Origin: Dama dama
Lineage: Eukaryota > Chordata > Mammalia > Artiodactyla > Cervidae
Reading direction: 5' to 3'
Length of the DNA: 64,000 bases
NCBI RefSeq assembly: GCF_033118175.1
Contig: NC_083685.1
Span: 116,530,501-116,594,500 of the forward strand
In this document: piece after piece, positions 43,110 through 56,400 of the stretch
How the letters are laid out: each line of letters starts with the position of its first letter
Position numbering within the stretch: position 1 is the stretch's first letter
Notes under the pieces: generated by a model
Databases searched by the model: none
What the model was told of the DNA's origin: nothing
Seen by the model: only the letters and a program-made list of their open reading frames with translations
Program-made: the position numbers and the translations under genes

Positions 43110-43575
43110 AGTAGTGTATATAAATCACTGAGGATGGTGACTGCAGCCTCAAAATTAAAAGACTTGCTCCTTGGAAGAAAAACTGTGACAAACCTAGACA
43201 ACACATTAAAAAACAGAGACATCTCCTTGCTGACAAAGGTCCATATAGTCAAAGCCATGGTTTTTCCGGTAGTTATGTACAGATGTGAGAGTTGGACCAC
43301 AAAGAAGACTGAGCACTGAAGAATTGTTGCTTTCGAATTGTGGTGCTTCATTGGAAGGACTGATGCGGAAGCCGAAGCTCCAATACTTTGGCCACCTGAT
43401 GTGAAGAGCTGACTCACTGGGAAAGACCCTGATGCTGGGAATGACTGAGGGCAGGAGGAGAATGGGGCAACAGAGGATGAGATGGTTGGATAGCATTACC
43501 AACTCAACGGACGTGAGTTTGGGCAAACTCTAGGAGATAGTGAAGGACAGGGAAGCCTGACATGCTGCAGTGTCC
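43110..43575 (+). mobile_element. BovB (RTE) LINE 3' fragment
   Basis: The frame from 43134 reads KLKDLLLGRKTVTNLDNTLK and YRCESWTTKKTEH, the end of the BovB reverse transcriptase, then breaks. The 3' end repeats the same blocks as the copy at 4862-5245 (ctccaatactttggccacct, gatgagatggttggatag). Internal stops make it inactive. Confidence 0.9.
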
Positions 43576-44271
43576 TCTGCATTGACAGGCGGATTCTTAA
43601 CTGCTGGACCTCCAGTGAAGTCCAGAGATTAGCATTTGAATCAATAAACAGTAAAGAAGATCACTCTCCCCAGGGTGGGTGGGCATTGTCCAATCCATTG
43701 AGGGCCTGAATAGAACAAAAAGGGAGAGAAAGGACAGATTTTCTGTTGAGCTAGGACACCCATCTTCTGCTCTCAGGTATCAGCACTTCTGGTTCTCAGG
43801 CCTTCAGACGCCAACCAGGGTTCACACTCTTGCCGCCCACCCCCTACCCTCCATGTTCCCAGGCCCAAGTTTGAATTGGAACCGCATCACTGGCTTCCCT
43901 AGGTCCTTAGCTTGCCGATGGCAGATGGTGGGACTTCTCAGCCTCCGTAATCCTGTGAGCCAATCCCTCATACTAAATCTCTTTCTATATATCCTATTAG
44001 CTCTTTTTCTCTAGAGAACCCTAGTGCACATTTCTTCCCGTGTAACATGGGGTTACTAGTATCTGCCTCATAGGCGTATTGTGAGGATTAAAGATAAATG
44101 TAAAACGCTTACCCTCAGGCCCAAGCTCCTAGGAAGTGCTCTGTAAGTGCGACCCGTGGGCTCCCATTACCTCAGTATGATGTTTTCTACACGTGTCCTG
44201 CTGCCCCAGTGAGAACTGAGCTCCAAGGAGGTGGGCACTGTGCATTTTTTTCCCTGTATCTTTGCAACCTG

Positions 44272-44478
44272 CACATGGTTGAAAAAAGTGAAAGTTGAGT
44301 CGGATTCCACGACTCCACTGGCTGTAGCCTGCCAGACTCCTCTGTCCACAGAATTCTCTGGACAAGAATACTGGAGTGGGTAGCCATTCCCTTCTCCAGG
44401 AGATCTTCCCAACCCAAGGGTCTAACCCAGGTCTCCTGCAATGTGGATTCTTTACACTGTGATACACCAGAGACGCAC
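44272..44478 (-). repeat. Bov-tA SINE, reverse orientation
   Basis: tgaaagttgagtcggattcc, gtagcctgccagactcctct and a final cactgtgatacaccagag mark a diverged inverted copy. Confidence 0.82.
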
Positions 44479-44624
44479 AAGTTGGTAGTTGGTAAAAGCT
44501 GCCTAAAGAGCCAAAGGCATAGAAAGACCCTGTGTCCTGTTCAATGTGCTTCAGCCTCAAGTAAGTTCTGCCAATATTTAGCCAGCTATAGAGGAGGGAG
44601 ATAGCCCTTTTCAACATTCTTTTT

Positions 44625-44818
44625 TTTTTTTTTAAGTATTTTTGAAAATTTATTTATATGGCTGCACCAGGTCTTAGTTGTAGCACCCAGTATTTTTTAT
44701 TTTTTTAATTTTTTTTAGTTGTAGCACGCGGGATTTACGTCTCTGGCAAGGTCAAACCTGGGCTGCCTGCATTGGGAATGCAGAGTCTTAACCACTGGAC
44801 CACCAGGGAAGTCCCCAT
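44625..44818 (+). repeat. CHR-type SINE
   Basis: A tatttatatggctgcaccag lead, a duplicated gttgtagcac block split by T-runs and ccactggaccaccagggaag are present. Confidence 0.85.
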
Positions 44819-44874
44819 CATTATCTTTTTTTTTTTTTTAATTACAAATAATGCATTTAATTGTTTTAGCTTCT

Positions 44875-45490
44875 TGCAGTACTCCTGGGTCAGGAAGATC
44901 TGCTGGAGAAGGGATAGGCTACCCATTCCAGTATTCTTGGGCTTCCCTTGTGGCTCGGCTAGTAAAGAAACTGCCTGCAATGCCGGACTTGGGTTCGATC
45001 CCTGGGTTGGATAGATCTCCTGGAGAAGGGAAAGACTACCCACTACAGTATTCTGGCCTGGAGAATTCCAAGGACTGTCCATGGGGTTGCAAAGAGTTGG
45101 ACACGACTGAGTGACTTTCACTTTCATTTCACACTTTCAGTACTCACGTGACAGAAGCTTCCCTGGTGGCTCGGAGGGTAAAGAATCTGCCTGCAATGCA
45201 GGAGACCCGGGTTTGATCCATGGGTCAGGAAGATCCTTTAAAGAAGGAAATGGCAACCCACTCCAGTATTCTTGCCTATAGAATTCCATGGACAGAGGAG
45301 CCTGGCGGGTTACAGTCCATGGGGTTGCAAAGAGCTGGATACTACTGAGTGACTAACACACACACAACAGAAACTGACAAATCCATGTTGTTGTTTAGTC
45401 ACTAAGTTGTGTCTGAGTCTTTGACACCCCATGGACTGTGGCCTGCCAGGCTCCTCTGTCCATGGAATTTCCCAGGAAAGAATACTGGAC
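44875..45490. repeat. SINE cluster (two Bov-tA plus strand, one Bov-A reverse)
   Basis: A compound Bov-tA (about 44875-45130, with a partial first head), a second full Bov-tA (about 45160-45365) and a reverse Bov-A monomer (about 45390-45490) follow the CHR copy at 44625 with almost no unique DNA between them. Confidence 0.85.
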
Positions 45491-46344
45491 GCATCGTTGT
45501 CTTTTAATAAATGAGACTTGGTCCTTTGGCTTCTTGGGCCATGAGAAGCCCCATTGGCAGACTCCTGGGCTGCAGTGACGATGAATTGATGGTGCAGGTC
45601 TGTTGTGTTGCACCTCTCGCCACCCAGACCTCACAGGAGGCACTCCTGCTGTTGTCTGTAAATCCTTCAGATAGTTTCCCCAAACCCAACACCAGCTGAT
45701 GTAAACCTGTAATGGTCTCAAGGTAGCTGCCTCAAACCCTGTCACATCTTACTGCGCGTTTGGCCTGCCAGAATATTTACCCAGCCACCTCAAATTCCAC
45801 TAAGTTCTCTATAAACCTTGTTTTAAAATATGCATTGTCCCTTAGATATTTCTCAGTATTGGCTCTTGGACAAATCCTTTATCTTCAGTTGACCTTACAA
45901 TTCAGTTAAAAATAAAGACCCACTCTCTCATAGAATGATCACGGCTTGGAGCTCCACTGGTGAGTGGGGCAACTTGAGGTCATAGGAATTTTATGTACAT
46001 CACGGAGATACTTTCAACCTGAGTGGCTCTTCTAGGGACCATGCACATTTAAAGATGTCCTTTTGTTTGGTTCTCGGATCTAGGTGGCCTGGTGGAATCT
46101 TCTTGTTTGTAGTCCTTGAGTCACTTTGCCTACCTGTGGAACAGATCAGAGGAGTGGGACAAGATTTTGACATCTAGCTCTTCCTAAACTCTGCCGACAC
46201 TGTAATTTATTTGGGGGACCCCTTGGCAGCAACATCTTCAATGGGCACTCTTGTTCTGAGGAGGGCAGGTCTTAAAGGTGGTTCGAGAAGCACCTCTTCC
46301 TTTTACCTTTTCCTCTCTCTTACCCTTTCTCTGTCCCTTCTTCC

Positions 46345-46680
46345 ATTGTTTAGAGAGTCTGTTGAGGCACAGTTTACAATTACACCGCAGAGTTCGCCTA
46401 TGTTAAGCGCACAGTTCAATAAGCTTTAGTAAATGCATCCAGTTGTGGGGACATAAACCACAGACCAGCTTTCAGAAGCCCCTCATCACCCCACAAAGTC
46501 CCCTCGAGCTCATGGGCAGTCCCTCTCCGCTCCCCTCCCCAACCCCCAGCAGCCGCTGCTGTTTCTAGTTTGCCTTCCTAGAAATTGCACGTGAATAGGA
46601 TCATACAGTATGGAGTCTTTCGTGACTGGCTTCTTTCACTTGCTGTAATGTTTTTGCAGGCATCAGTAGTTCATTCCCTC
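46345..46680 (+). mobile_element. Ancient L1 3'UTR fragment
   Basis: gaggcacagtttacaattac, ttaagcgcacagttcaataa and catcaccccacaaagtcccc resemble the old mammalian L1M tail also seen at 11505-11945. It abuts the inferred end of MARCHF10. Confidence 0.6.
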
Positions 46681-46685
46681 CATCT

Positions 46686-46691
46686 TTTATT
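46686..46691 (-). other. MARCHF10: Candidate MARCHF10 polyadenylation signal
   Basis: TTTATT on the plus strand is AATAAA on the minus strand, about 745 bases after the stop codon. It is the first canonical hexamer I noticed, but no clear GT-rich element follows, so a variant signal nearer the stop is possible. Confidence 0.4.
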
Positions 46692-47434
46692 TTTTGACTT
46701 GGCTTTGTCTCTCTCTCTTAGACACACACCTACCTCTTCTTTTCTTACTGAATTCTCTGCCTTTTTTTTTTTCATCCTAAGTCTTGATCTGGCCTTTGGG
46801 TGATAAGGTGCAATTAGGAGAGAAGTGTGGAGTAAATGTACCGAACCCTCCTACGTGGGTACCTACAGAGGCAGCCGGCCAGCCTGTGGGGGCCTGACCC
46901 AGCCCCGTGGGGGCCCAGGCTGCGTCATCCCTCGCGGCAGTGATGGTGGGGGGCAAGGAGAGGTGAAACAGGGTGGGGTGTGGGAGGTGCACTCCTCAGA
47001 GTTTCAGGCCCTGAGCCTTTGTCCAAGAGGACTGGAATGAGCACAAGACAAAGCTGGGTGAATAACGTCAGTTTACTGATTCCACTCAGGGTGGAGTGAG
47101 ACCTGAAGGGGTGCCCTCCGCAGAGGGACCCCAGGCCATGGGGCCCACCCACTAAGGGCCAATGGGTCCCCTTGGACTTCTGGGTAGAAGGGCAGCAGCT
47201 GGGTAGCCGGTGGGGGCTCAGCAAGCCCAGGCCTGGGACTGAGCGGATCGCTGTTGCTGTCTGTGGATGCTCGAGCCAGACCCCAAAAAGAGAGTGGCAG
47301 AAGGTGAAAAAGATAACTGGGAACGTGGGTTTCGGTTTCAGTGGCGAGGAGGAGGAAGGGAGGCTTGTGGGCACGGAGGAAGGGCGGCCAGGAGGAAGGC
47401 TTCTGCCCGGCCAGCTCCAGGGCCAGCTCCCTTG
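46692..47434 (-). other. MARCHF10: MARCHF10 3' untranslated region (inferred)
   Basis: This is the stretch between the stop codon and the candidate AATAAA on the minus strand. No repeat is obvious in it. Its downstream end is uncertain. Confidence 0.45.
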
Positions 47435-47496
47435 CTAGACAACTCGGCTGCTGCCTTCACAAATGCTGCTGTCACTCCCATCTCCCAGCTCGGAAC
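47435..47496 (-). CDS. MARCHF10: MARCHF10 terminal coding exon
   Basis: On the minus strand the acceptor ctttccag is followed by GT TCC GAG, which completes a phase-1 codon. The exon then reads SELGDGSDSSICEGSSRVV and TAG (47437-47435). The human end has the same SELGDG start and VV finish but differs between them, so this tail is fast evolving. Confidence 0.88.
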
Positions 47497-50400
47497 CTGG
47501 AAAGCAAGAGGACGCTCAGGCTGCGGGCTCTGTCGTGGAGGAGGATGGCATCATTGCCCTTTCTGCCCAGCTCCCCCAAGCCCCTGCCCCAGCACCAGTG
47601 ACCAGACACACATACACCACACATACACGGTACAGTGCCTGGAACAGTGTGAGGCACAGAGACCCCGAAGACTTTCAGGGATCAAATTGGCTGGACACAG
47701 AGGGTCATGTGATGGGAGGGGGGCGCACAGAGCCAGTGAGAAGCAGTGGAGTCAGAGCGGAGGAGGTGAGGTGGGGGTGCTTTCTTTATTCTTGGGAAAG
47801 ATTCTTATTCTCAGTATTTCTTTTCTCATTGGCTGGAGTGAGCGCGCTCCTTATTTGGAAGCACATTCTGACTGGTGAAGGGCAAGGGAACAAAAGTAAT
47901 CGCCTCCCTCCATCCCTACCTGGACCCTTATCAGCTTCTTCCTCCACCACAACGCAGCCCCAGCTCCAAGAGCTGCCCACCTTCTTTCCCCTTCCTCTTT
48001 CCCCCAAATCTAGTTGCCTTGACTTGTACATTGTGGGGGGGGGGTGGGGGTGGGGGTTGGTGGCATGTGCTCCGGCCCAGCCTTGGCTGAAGGCCTTCAT
48101 GGCCATTCCTGTCCACACCTGTACTGATGGCTGCTGGAGGCGTGATTCCCCTCCCTGGACTTGGACTTGGCTGTGGTGACCATTATTCGTGCCAGCCAAG
48201 AAGCAGCTGTCAGGGGGGCTCTGTGTGACAGTCTGTTAGACCCAGGCACGCCCACCCAGGGCCTCTCCCCAGCAGCCCTTACCTCGGTTCCCAGGCGCCC
48301 AGGACAGGGTGCCCAGCGAGAAGGTTGGCATGAGCCACAGACAGGCTGGCATCTTTGTGTCACCTGCTGGGCCCTGATGTTTTGCCTTTTCCCTCCCTGG
48401 TTACCTGCCTGGGGCTAGGGCGGCGGGTCACAGCTGTGAGTCAGGTGAGCCCTGCCAGGCTGCCGGGGACCAGAGAAGCCATGGCCCCAGGGGGAGGGCG
48501 CGAGGCGTGTGGATCCGCCTTGGGCTGCCCTGGCTCTTGTCCTGATCAGGGCCCGGGCGGGAAGCCAGGCCCCGGCGGCGTCTGACCAGCATGCCAAGAC
48601 GGTCCCTCTGCGCGGGGCTGCCCCTGCCAGCGCCTGGGGTGTGCGCAGAGCTCGGACAGGCGGAGAGGGCCTAGACCCGTTTCCCGCGGGGGAACTCTGA
48701 GGCCCCCACCTTAGGACTCTACCGGGAGGGGGGTGGAGCCTACAGCTAGTCCCAGCTTCCTGAAGAGACGTGGTTAGAGACACGGTGCGGGGGCCGGGGG
48801 CGGGGACCGTCTGCCTCGGAGCAACACAGGAGGCAGGCTTCCCTCCGCGGCGACTCTGTTTTAAGCACCACCCCGGGGGCGCTCTTCTCCCGTCCTCTAG
48901 AGATGTCACCCAAACCGGGGGCCCCAGACCAGGAGCCGCGGTGCCCCTTCCGCATCCCCAAGCTGGGGTGTGGAGGGAGGCTCTGCCTCCTGCTCCGGGC
49001 CGCCCCCCGCCGCAGGGCGGCAGCGGGCCCCGCTGGGCACTAGGGGTCGCCCCTGCCCAGCCAGACCCGCCCGGGCGCGCCCGCCGCAGCAGGTTTCCCG
49101 AACCGGGAAGAGCGCGGGCGCCTCCGGGGAGGGGCGCGGCCGGGCGCCGCGCCGAGAGCCTGCCCGGAGCCTCGGGCCACCGAGCCTTCCTGGCCGACGC
49201 GCTGGGGACCTTTCGGGACCGAGCGTGGGCTCTCACCGAAGGCCGGGCGCAGACGGGGTGCATGCGCCCGCACACAAAGGTCTTTCCTAGCCCTCACCGC
49301 TCGCTGCCTGCCCTCCCTTCCCGGCGGCCCGAGGGGGAGCAGCTGCTCGGGGTCGGCCCGGGCGGCGGCGCCGGGGGACCGGCCGCCCATCCCGAGTGGC
49401 CCCGGGACCTTGCGAGGGCGCGAGGGGGCTCTGGGCCCTCACCCGGCTCGGCTGGACCCCCGCGGTGGCGCCCGGGGACTGGGACCCTACGAGTTCCTTT
49501 TGTGAACGGTGAGCCTGGTAGAGCCCTCCCCACTCTGAAAATGAGCTGCCGGGTTCTGGGACTGCGTGCCCTGAATAATAGATTGGGTGCTCTAGGGTCC
49601 TCATCTGGGCCCCACCCTGTGGAGCTTTGAGCTGGTTCAGCCTCTGCAGGCGGGTCGGTTTGCGGGGGGGCGGGGTGTGGGTCCCCAAAGCATGACCATG
49701 ACCACTGTATCAGGGTCACCAGGCGCCCACCCCAGTGCCTGAATCTGTGTCTCTGGGAGGGGCCTAGGAATCTATATTTTTCTAAGTTCCCCAGGTGATT
49801 CTGATGGCAAAGCCTGAGTGGAAATATCTGTTTTAACCCTTTTAAGGCAGGCCGTTGTGACGTTTCTCTCCAGAACAGCCTCTGGGGATGGAACTGTCAC
49901 CTCTGGCACCCCCTTCCTTAGCTCACTGTAACATTTATCCTCCCAGCTGATGGGAAGGTTCTTCCCACATCTGACCACCAGCTTGCCTGCTTTAATTGAG
50001 CATGTTTTCTTTAGTCGGGTTTTCTATGGGATCATAAGCCTGCTTTGGAGACAGCTGGCCTGGCTCTTTGGCCCTTTCCCGATACTTGTTTTCCTTGTTC
50101 AACTTCTGAATCCAGCAGGCCCACTGGCTTGGGCCGAAGAGTGAGAAAATCCAGTAACTCCAATACTAGCTTGTGAATGATGGTGGTCCCTTTAGGTAAT
50201 GGCTGCACAGCGCCCTTCCGGGGTTTAAAAGAAAACCCAAGAGGCTTCCCCAAGTGCTGGATGCTGGAGAATCCCAGCAAAGGGAAAGGAAAAAAAACCT
50301 GCAGCGGGTCATCCTATGTCCAAGGAAGACTGATCCTCCCATCCTCCCTTTGCCCGCCTTTGCTCTCGCTTTCAGCTTGAGTTCAAACTCATCTCCTCTG

Positions 50401-53400
50401 CATCCAGCACACTTGGACTGCCTTGCTGACTGCTGCAGCTAGGGTTTCCCCAGCTTTGTGGGGTTATTTTTGCCTCTGGGGGCAGGGGGTGGTTATTACT
50501 TCCTTCCATAGGATTAGGTTGAACACAGCCACAGAAAGACAGCAAATTGCCAAACACCCTCAACATGGCAGGACTGATCCCCACACCTACTTTCATTTTC
50601 TTCCGGCCTGGGTTGTGGGTAGTTTCTTGACAACTATGGGAAAGAAGACAATGAAAAATGAACCGTTTTTTTCCAAAGCAATTGTGAACAGATGTCTAAT
50701 CCCCTAGCCCCGGGAATATTCTAGGAATCCCTGACATCACCTTAAAGGGGCAGAGGAGGAGGCGTGGAGGTGCAAGGGCAGTGTTGATATTCAGCACCTG
50801 TGGGGCGTAGGCGCCTCCTAAAGACAGCGTCAGCGATAGCACAGGTCACCTTCGCCCGTTTGGGGCATCTAAATTTGGCAGTGTGAACAGACCTGCGTCC
50901 TCTCAGCAATTGATCTGAGCAGCAGAACCCCATCCGGATGGTCCAGAGTCACATTTCCAGGCAGTGGGGGTGAAAGCGGTGCTAATTGGCCACTTGCCTC
51001 ACCACTGGCTTTTAAACAATCGGTTGTATTCTCCGCCCGGCAGGAAGCAGCAGGCCCATCAAGGCTCTGGGCTCCCTCTTTGTTCTGACTTTATGGCATT
51101 TTATGCCACAATGAGAAACACTGTTTACTCCGTGGGAGGCCATTGTGCCAGGCTGCGAGGATGTGGGCTCTGGGGCAGAGGGGCTCCCCCCCAGGGGGAG
51201 GAGGGCCTTTGTGACAGGCTGGGGAACAAAACAAGGGGTGCTGGACACTGTTACTGGGGCAACTGCCTGGCCAGTGTAGCCCCTGGGTCCCTCTCCCCAG
51301 AAGGCCGGGGGGAAGGGCAGAAGGTTGGAATTTCTTCTAGAGGAGCAGTGCTAGTTACCTGGTAAATTATACATCCGCCGGGCGCTAGCAACGGCCTGCG
51401 TGTTCCCCAGGCTGCTAGGACGACCTCATCCCGCCTCTAGATTCTGTGCCCGGAGATGGTGGCTATCTAATGATGGCCACCAGGGGGCGCCAACTTGGTG
51501 AGTAGGCAAGCTTTCCCAATAATTGGCCAAGCCTGGGCCTTGCATAATTTTGGGTAGATTTGGTCTTCTGAGGCAAGGGTTTTCCATTTTGTAGAAATGG
51601 TGTGAATGGGGAGAGCCTAGGGAAAGTCCATGGAGCCTCACACACGGATAGGCCAGTGAGATTTCAGAGTGACTTCAGCGCCCTCCCTTCCCCCTCCCTC
51701 CAGGTGAAGTGTGAAAGTAGCACACCTGTGGCAGAAGACAGGTGGGTACTTGTGCCAGGAGGGCATCGTGGAAGGCGTGGGGTCCCGCCTGCGCTCTGCC
51801 TGTTAGCGTGCACACACACAGAGGAATTCTTTCTATTTCATCTAGTTTGGCAAATTAGGCACTTGAGAGGTGTAAGGAAGCTGCCCTGGGCAGGCAGGGA
51901 GAGCAATTTCGGGTACAGGGTCATTTCATTGAGGGGGGGAGATGGACAGCGTGGCACAGACAAAACCCACAGCCAGGAGGAAGCCCAGGTTAGGGAACCC
52001 CGGAGGGTGCAGTCCCTGAATACTGGAGTGCCCCACATGGGCGCTGAAAGGGAGAAGGTGGAGGGAAGGCATGTCCATTTAGCTTCACCCTGCAGAACAG
52101 TCCTGTATCCCCATGAGATTAAAGGGTGAGCCAAGTAGGTCAGGTGAGGCTGGTGGGGCCCCATGTTCTCTGGAGATGCTCCCACTGTGAACAGCTGAAG
52201 AGAGAAAAGGCCAGTTTCCTGCTAGGCTTTGCAGAGCATAACAGTCACTGCTCCCTTCAGCCCACACCTCATTCTGTGCCCACTTAAATCTGGCCCTCCA
52301 TCTCCAGTGCCCCCCACGTGGGTCCCCTCACCCTGTCCCAGTGCAGCCACCGCCCAGCTGGGCTCTTCCCCCTTCAGCCCACCCTCCACATGGCCGCTCC
52401 TGTTCCCTCTCAGAAACATAGCTCTCCTGACCTGTCAACCCCAGGCTAGAAAGCCTGCCATAGCCTCCCAGAGCTGCACCCAACCCCGTCACATCCTGCT
52501 CACTTCTGGCCGGCTCTGGACACACTCAGTGCCTTGACTTTCCCAGACACGCAAGTCTTTTCCTTCCTGAGGCTTTGTGTTCCCTTCTGCATGGATGCCC
52601 TTCCCTCCCCACCAGCCCTGGCCCGAGATTCAGCTCCAGCATCACCTCCTCAGCTGATCAGTTGACAGGAGCAATAAAGAAGCAGCTTTGCCACCAGGCT
52701 CCCAAAGCCGTGGGAAGATGGATGGCAAAGAGGACAAGCTAACTGGATTCAGAGCAAAGCCCTCTGAAATGCTGGTGTGTGTCCCTCCTGCCTGGAGGGT
52801 CTGTCCTGGAGAAGGTATGGAAGAAGTGGGCGGGGGAGTGGGCAAGAACAGTGGCCCCCTCCTGTCCTTTAACTCTGCCTTCTTCCACATCCGGCTCCAT
52901 CTCCTGAAATAACACAAGGCACTTTTTTTTTTTTTTTTTTGGATACTCTTGGTTACCCATCTGTCTCTTTAGACTCTGAATCCCTTTTAGGCGAAGTGAG
53001 TCTTGATCATCTTTATATTTCCCAGGATCTAGTTTAGAACTCAAGGGCTTCACTGATGGCTCAGTGGTTAGAGAATCCACCTGCAATGTAGGTCGAGACA
53101 CAGGTTCAACCCCTGAGTCAGGAAGATCCCCTGGAGGAGGAAATGGCAACCCACTTGAGTATTCGTGCCTAGAAAATCCCATGGACAGAGGAGCCTGAGG
53201 GTCTACAGTCCACAGGGTCACAGAGTGTTAGACATGGCTGAGCAGACTGAGCACACTTTAGAACCTAGCACATGGTAGGCATGCAGGAAACCTCTGAATA
53301 CTTAAATATACCTTAAACTTGAAAGTGTTCCTTTACCTGGAATACCCTTTTCTCTCCATAAATTTATATTATCACTTTCTCCAAAACATAACTCAATACT

Positions 53401-56400
53401 TGCCTCTTGAAGAAGCACGTATTGTTCACTTTTTCATTGCTTGAGCATCAGGAGGTTACTGAGTACCTAGTATGTGCCAGGCATTTTCAAGGCACTGGAG
53501 GACCACATGTACAAAAGAGGTAAGTGTTCCTTGTTCCAACTTGCCAATGACCATATCCTCCCCCCTGACCCACTCCTGCAACTCTTAGCAGACCACATCC
53601 TTTTCTGGCAGTAATTTAGCAAGTTTGTAACCACTCAATGCTCCTGGCATCCATAGTGCCTGGGACTTGGTCAGCAGTCAAACATGATTCATTGTGTGTC
53701 CAGCTTCAGAGAAAGGACAGATGTAGAAGGTTTGACTTTGCCTTAAAAAGGCTCACAGCCTCACTGGGGAGCCAAATGATTGGTTTATAAGATCACTGAA
53801 AACCCCAGGAAGCCACTGTCAGGGAAGATCTTGGGTTTTTTATTTCACAGCCTCTGGGAATTCGCTGGATCTGTTAGTTCTCTTGATCAAGGGCTACTTT
53901 TTGATTATTTCCTGGTTTTCCCTATATGTGAGTCTCACCTTCCCACTTGATTATTAGGTCCTCAGAGAAGGGGACATCATGTCTGATAGCCACTTTCCCA
54001 GATCCCCATCTCAGCACCTGACACGGGCATAAATGCAGGTATGAATGAGTAATCACCACCATGGACAGGCCTTCATCACTGTGCCTTATTGAGACACAAC
54101 CAGGAGCCTGTTGTGAACAGCTTTTCAGGTTCTGGTCAGTAAAGAAGACAGAAGGAGGCACTCTTTCCCATCATAGTGCCTCTCTCTTGCTAAACGTCAC
54201 CCTTAGAATCTTCTGCAAGAAAATACTGAGACTCAAATCCAGAAGAGACTCAATCTGACAAAAGCCACTTGTTACGGCAAACCCACTCCAGTATTCTTGC
54301 CTGGAGAATCTCATGTACAGAGGAGCCTGGCAGGCTACAGTCCATGGGGTCATAAAGAGTCAGACATGACTGAGCAACTGAGCACATTCAGACACCTGTT
54401 TTCCTACTTCCATTCGGGTACCTCTTAACTGGTTCTTAGTACTGGTTACTGCTTGGTGATTTATATGGGTGAGAGCTACTGGGCTGGCCAAAAAGTTTGT
54501 TTGGGTCTTTCTGCAAGATGGTACAAAAACTTGAGTGAACTTTTTGGCCCACCCAATATTTCGGGGGAATCTCAAATTACAAGTAAGCTTGTGACGAGAG
54601 ATGTGTTGCCTTGTCCTTCCTGCTTCCTTCCCTGCTGGCTCCCGGCTTGCTCCCCGCATCACCTGCTCCTTCTCTGGGATAGTTTTACTAGAACGTTCTC
54701 TAGAGTCAAAGCTTTAAGGGCGTGGGTTTTTCATCCAATGGGTTGCACTATCTGTTGCCTTCTCATGTGCGCATTACAGTCCCAGAGGCTAATGTCTCTT
54801 GCCTTTGTTAGCTGATGGTGTGGCCATCTGTAACCTATACTGAACCCTGGGTGCTTTGAAGTTCAATGTGCAATAAAAAGTTCATTAAAAAGATGTGGAA
54901 TTGTGAAAATAAGGTTATAGAAATGTTAACAAAGGATCATTTCCTGCTTCCTGCTATACTTAAAAAAAAAAGTGTATTTCTCTAAGGAATTTATGTCACT
55001 ATTAAAACTACGGAAGAGTGAAAGGAAGGACAGGCCTGGGTCAGAGAGAGGGTGAGATGCCTGAGGAGATATCTTGGCGAAGACCCAGCCTGTTGTCTTA
55101 ATTGAGAGCTCAGGGTCTAAGGGGAGAATGGAAGCCAGAAAGATATAGAGACAGATCTCAAATTCTTATGACTAATGGTTTGAACCCAACATTTCTAGTG
55201 GCGTGCGTGTGTGCTCAGTCATGCCTGACTCTGTAACCCCATGGACTGTAGCCCACCACGCTCCTCTGTCCATGAGATTCCCCAGGCAAGAATACTAGAG
55301 TGGATTGCCATTTCCTCCTCCTAGGGGATCTTTCCAACCCAGGGATCAAACCCATGTCTCCTGCATTGGCAGGTGGATTCTCTGCCACGGAGTCACCACG
55401 GAAGCCCATTTCTAGCAGGGATGGCTCCAAATGGATTGCCACGGCCTCCAGTGGTGCAGGGACTGGGGCTGTGTAGGAAGCACTTGGAGTCGTGTGGTTT
55501 CAACTCCAGACAGTGACGGGTGCTGGCAGGTGCCTCTTGTCCACTTGAGGTGGAAGAGTAAAGACAGAGAGCCAAGATGGTGAAGACAAAGAGGTACATG
55601 GGACATGTCACAGAGCATCACTAAAACTGCCTCACGGTTCCACTGGTGGCTTGTCCACTGCGACACTGGCTTGCTTTCCAGTGGTGACCTTTTTTTTTTA
55701 TTTTTTTTGGCATGTGGAGCTGTATGTGGGATCTTAGTTCCTTGACCGGGGATCAAACCTGTATCCCCTGCATTGGAAGCACGGAGTCTTAACCACTGGA
55801 CTACCAGGGATGTCCCTTCTGAACCTTTGAACTCTGTGAACCTGTGAATTTAGTCCCTTCTGAATCTGTGGTGACCTTCTGCAGTGAGCAGAAGGTCAAA
55901 TTTCAAGCCTCAGGGGGTGTCCTGGGAACTCCAAACACTAAAAGCATGTCAGTGCCTGGCATGGCCTTCAGGTAAGGAAGGCACCCATGTCCTGCGGTGC
56001 TCTTCCCTGGCCCGGCCACCGGGGGGCATTTAACCAGGAGGGCAGTCTCTTGGGGCTCAGGGTTCTGACTTAATAATGGCCAAGGGTATTTGTACATTTC
56101 AGAGGTTGCCCTGTTCTCCCTCATTTTGATCTGAGTGGTGGATCTAGGCTTCTCGCCCCACACCATGCAGTCTCCTAGAGGGCCCTGTTTCTTTTATTAA
56201 AGGAAGGGCGGCCACAGATGATCATTCCTGGTAAATACGCTGTCACTTCTCTAATGACAGATGGGACCCCATCAGCACCTTTGTTTCTTGGCATACACAC
56301 ACACACACAGACGCTGGGATAACACACCCTGGGAGCCAAAGCAAAATAAACAGCCCCCTTGGCTGGGGGCAGGGAAGGTTCTTGTTTCTCACGGACCCTC

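Larger units (their letters stand above)
38800..46685. other. Intergenic region between MRC2 and MARCHF10
   Basis: About 8 kb separates the two convergent genes. It contains repeats from about 40.4 kb on (listed separately). I see nothing identifiable at 38800-40450, 40660-42000, 43620-44270 and 45490-46340. The 142-codon and 237-codon ORFs near 41.1-41.5 kb overlap on opposite strands and match nothing I recognise. Confidence 0.75.

Noticed and set aside
47267..48179. Plus-strand ORFs of 203 and 238 codons over the MARCHF10 terminal exon
   Set aside because: They are antisense to the last MARCHF10 exon and its intron, with no protein signature.
48415..49630. Two 286-codon ORFs on opposite strands
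   Set aside because: They overlap each other in a very GC-rich block, where stop codons are rare by chance. Neither contains a recognisable domain, and they are Ala/Arg/Pro/Gly-rich.
50463..50590. Read-through of the MARCHF10 penultimate exon to a nearby stop
   Set aside because: The residues after EENE have no similarity to the known tail, whereas the gtaggt donor joins in phase to an exon that restores SELGDG.
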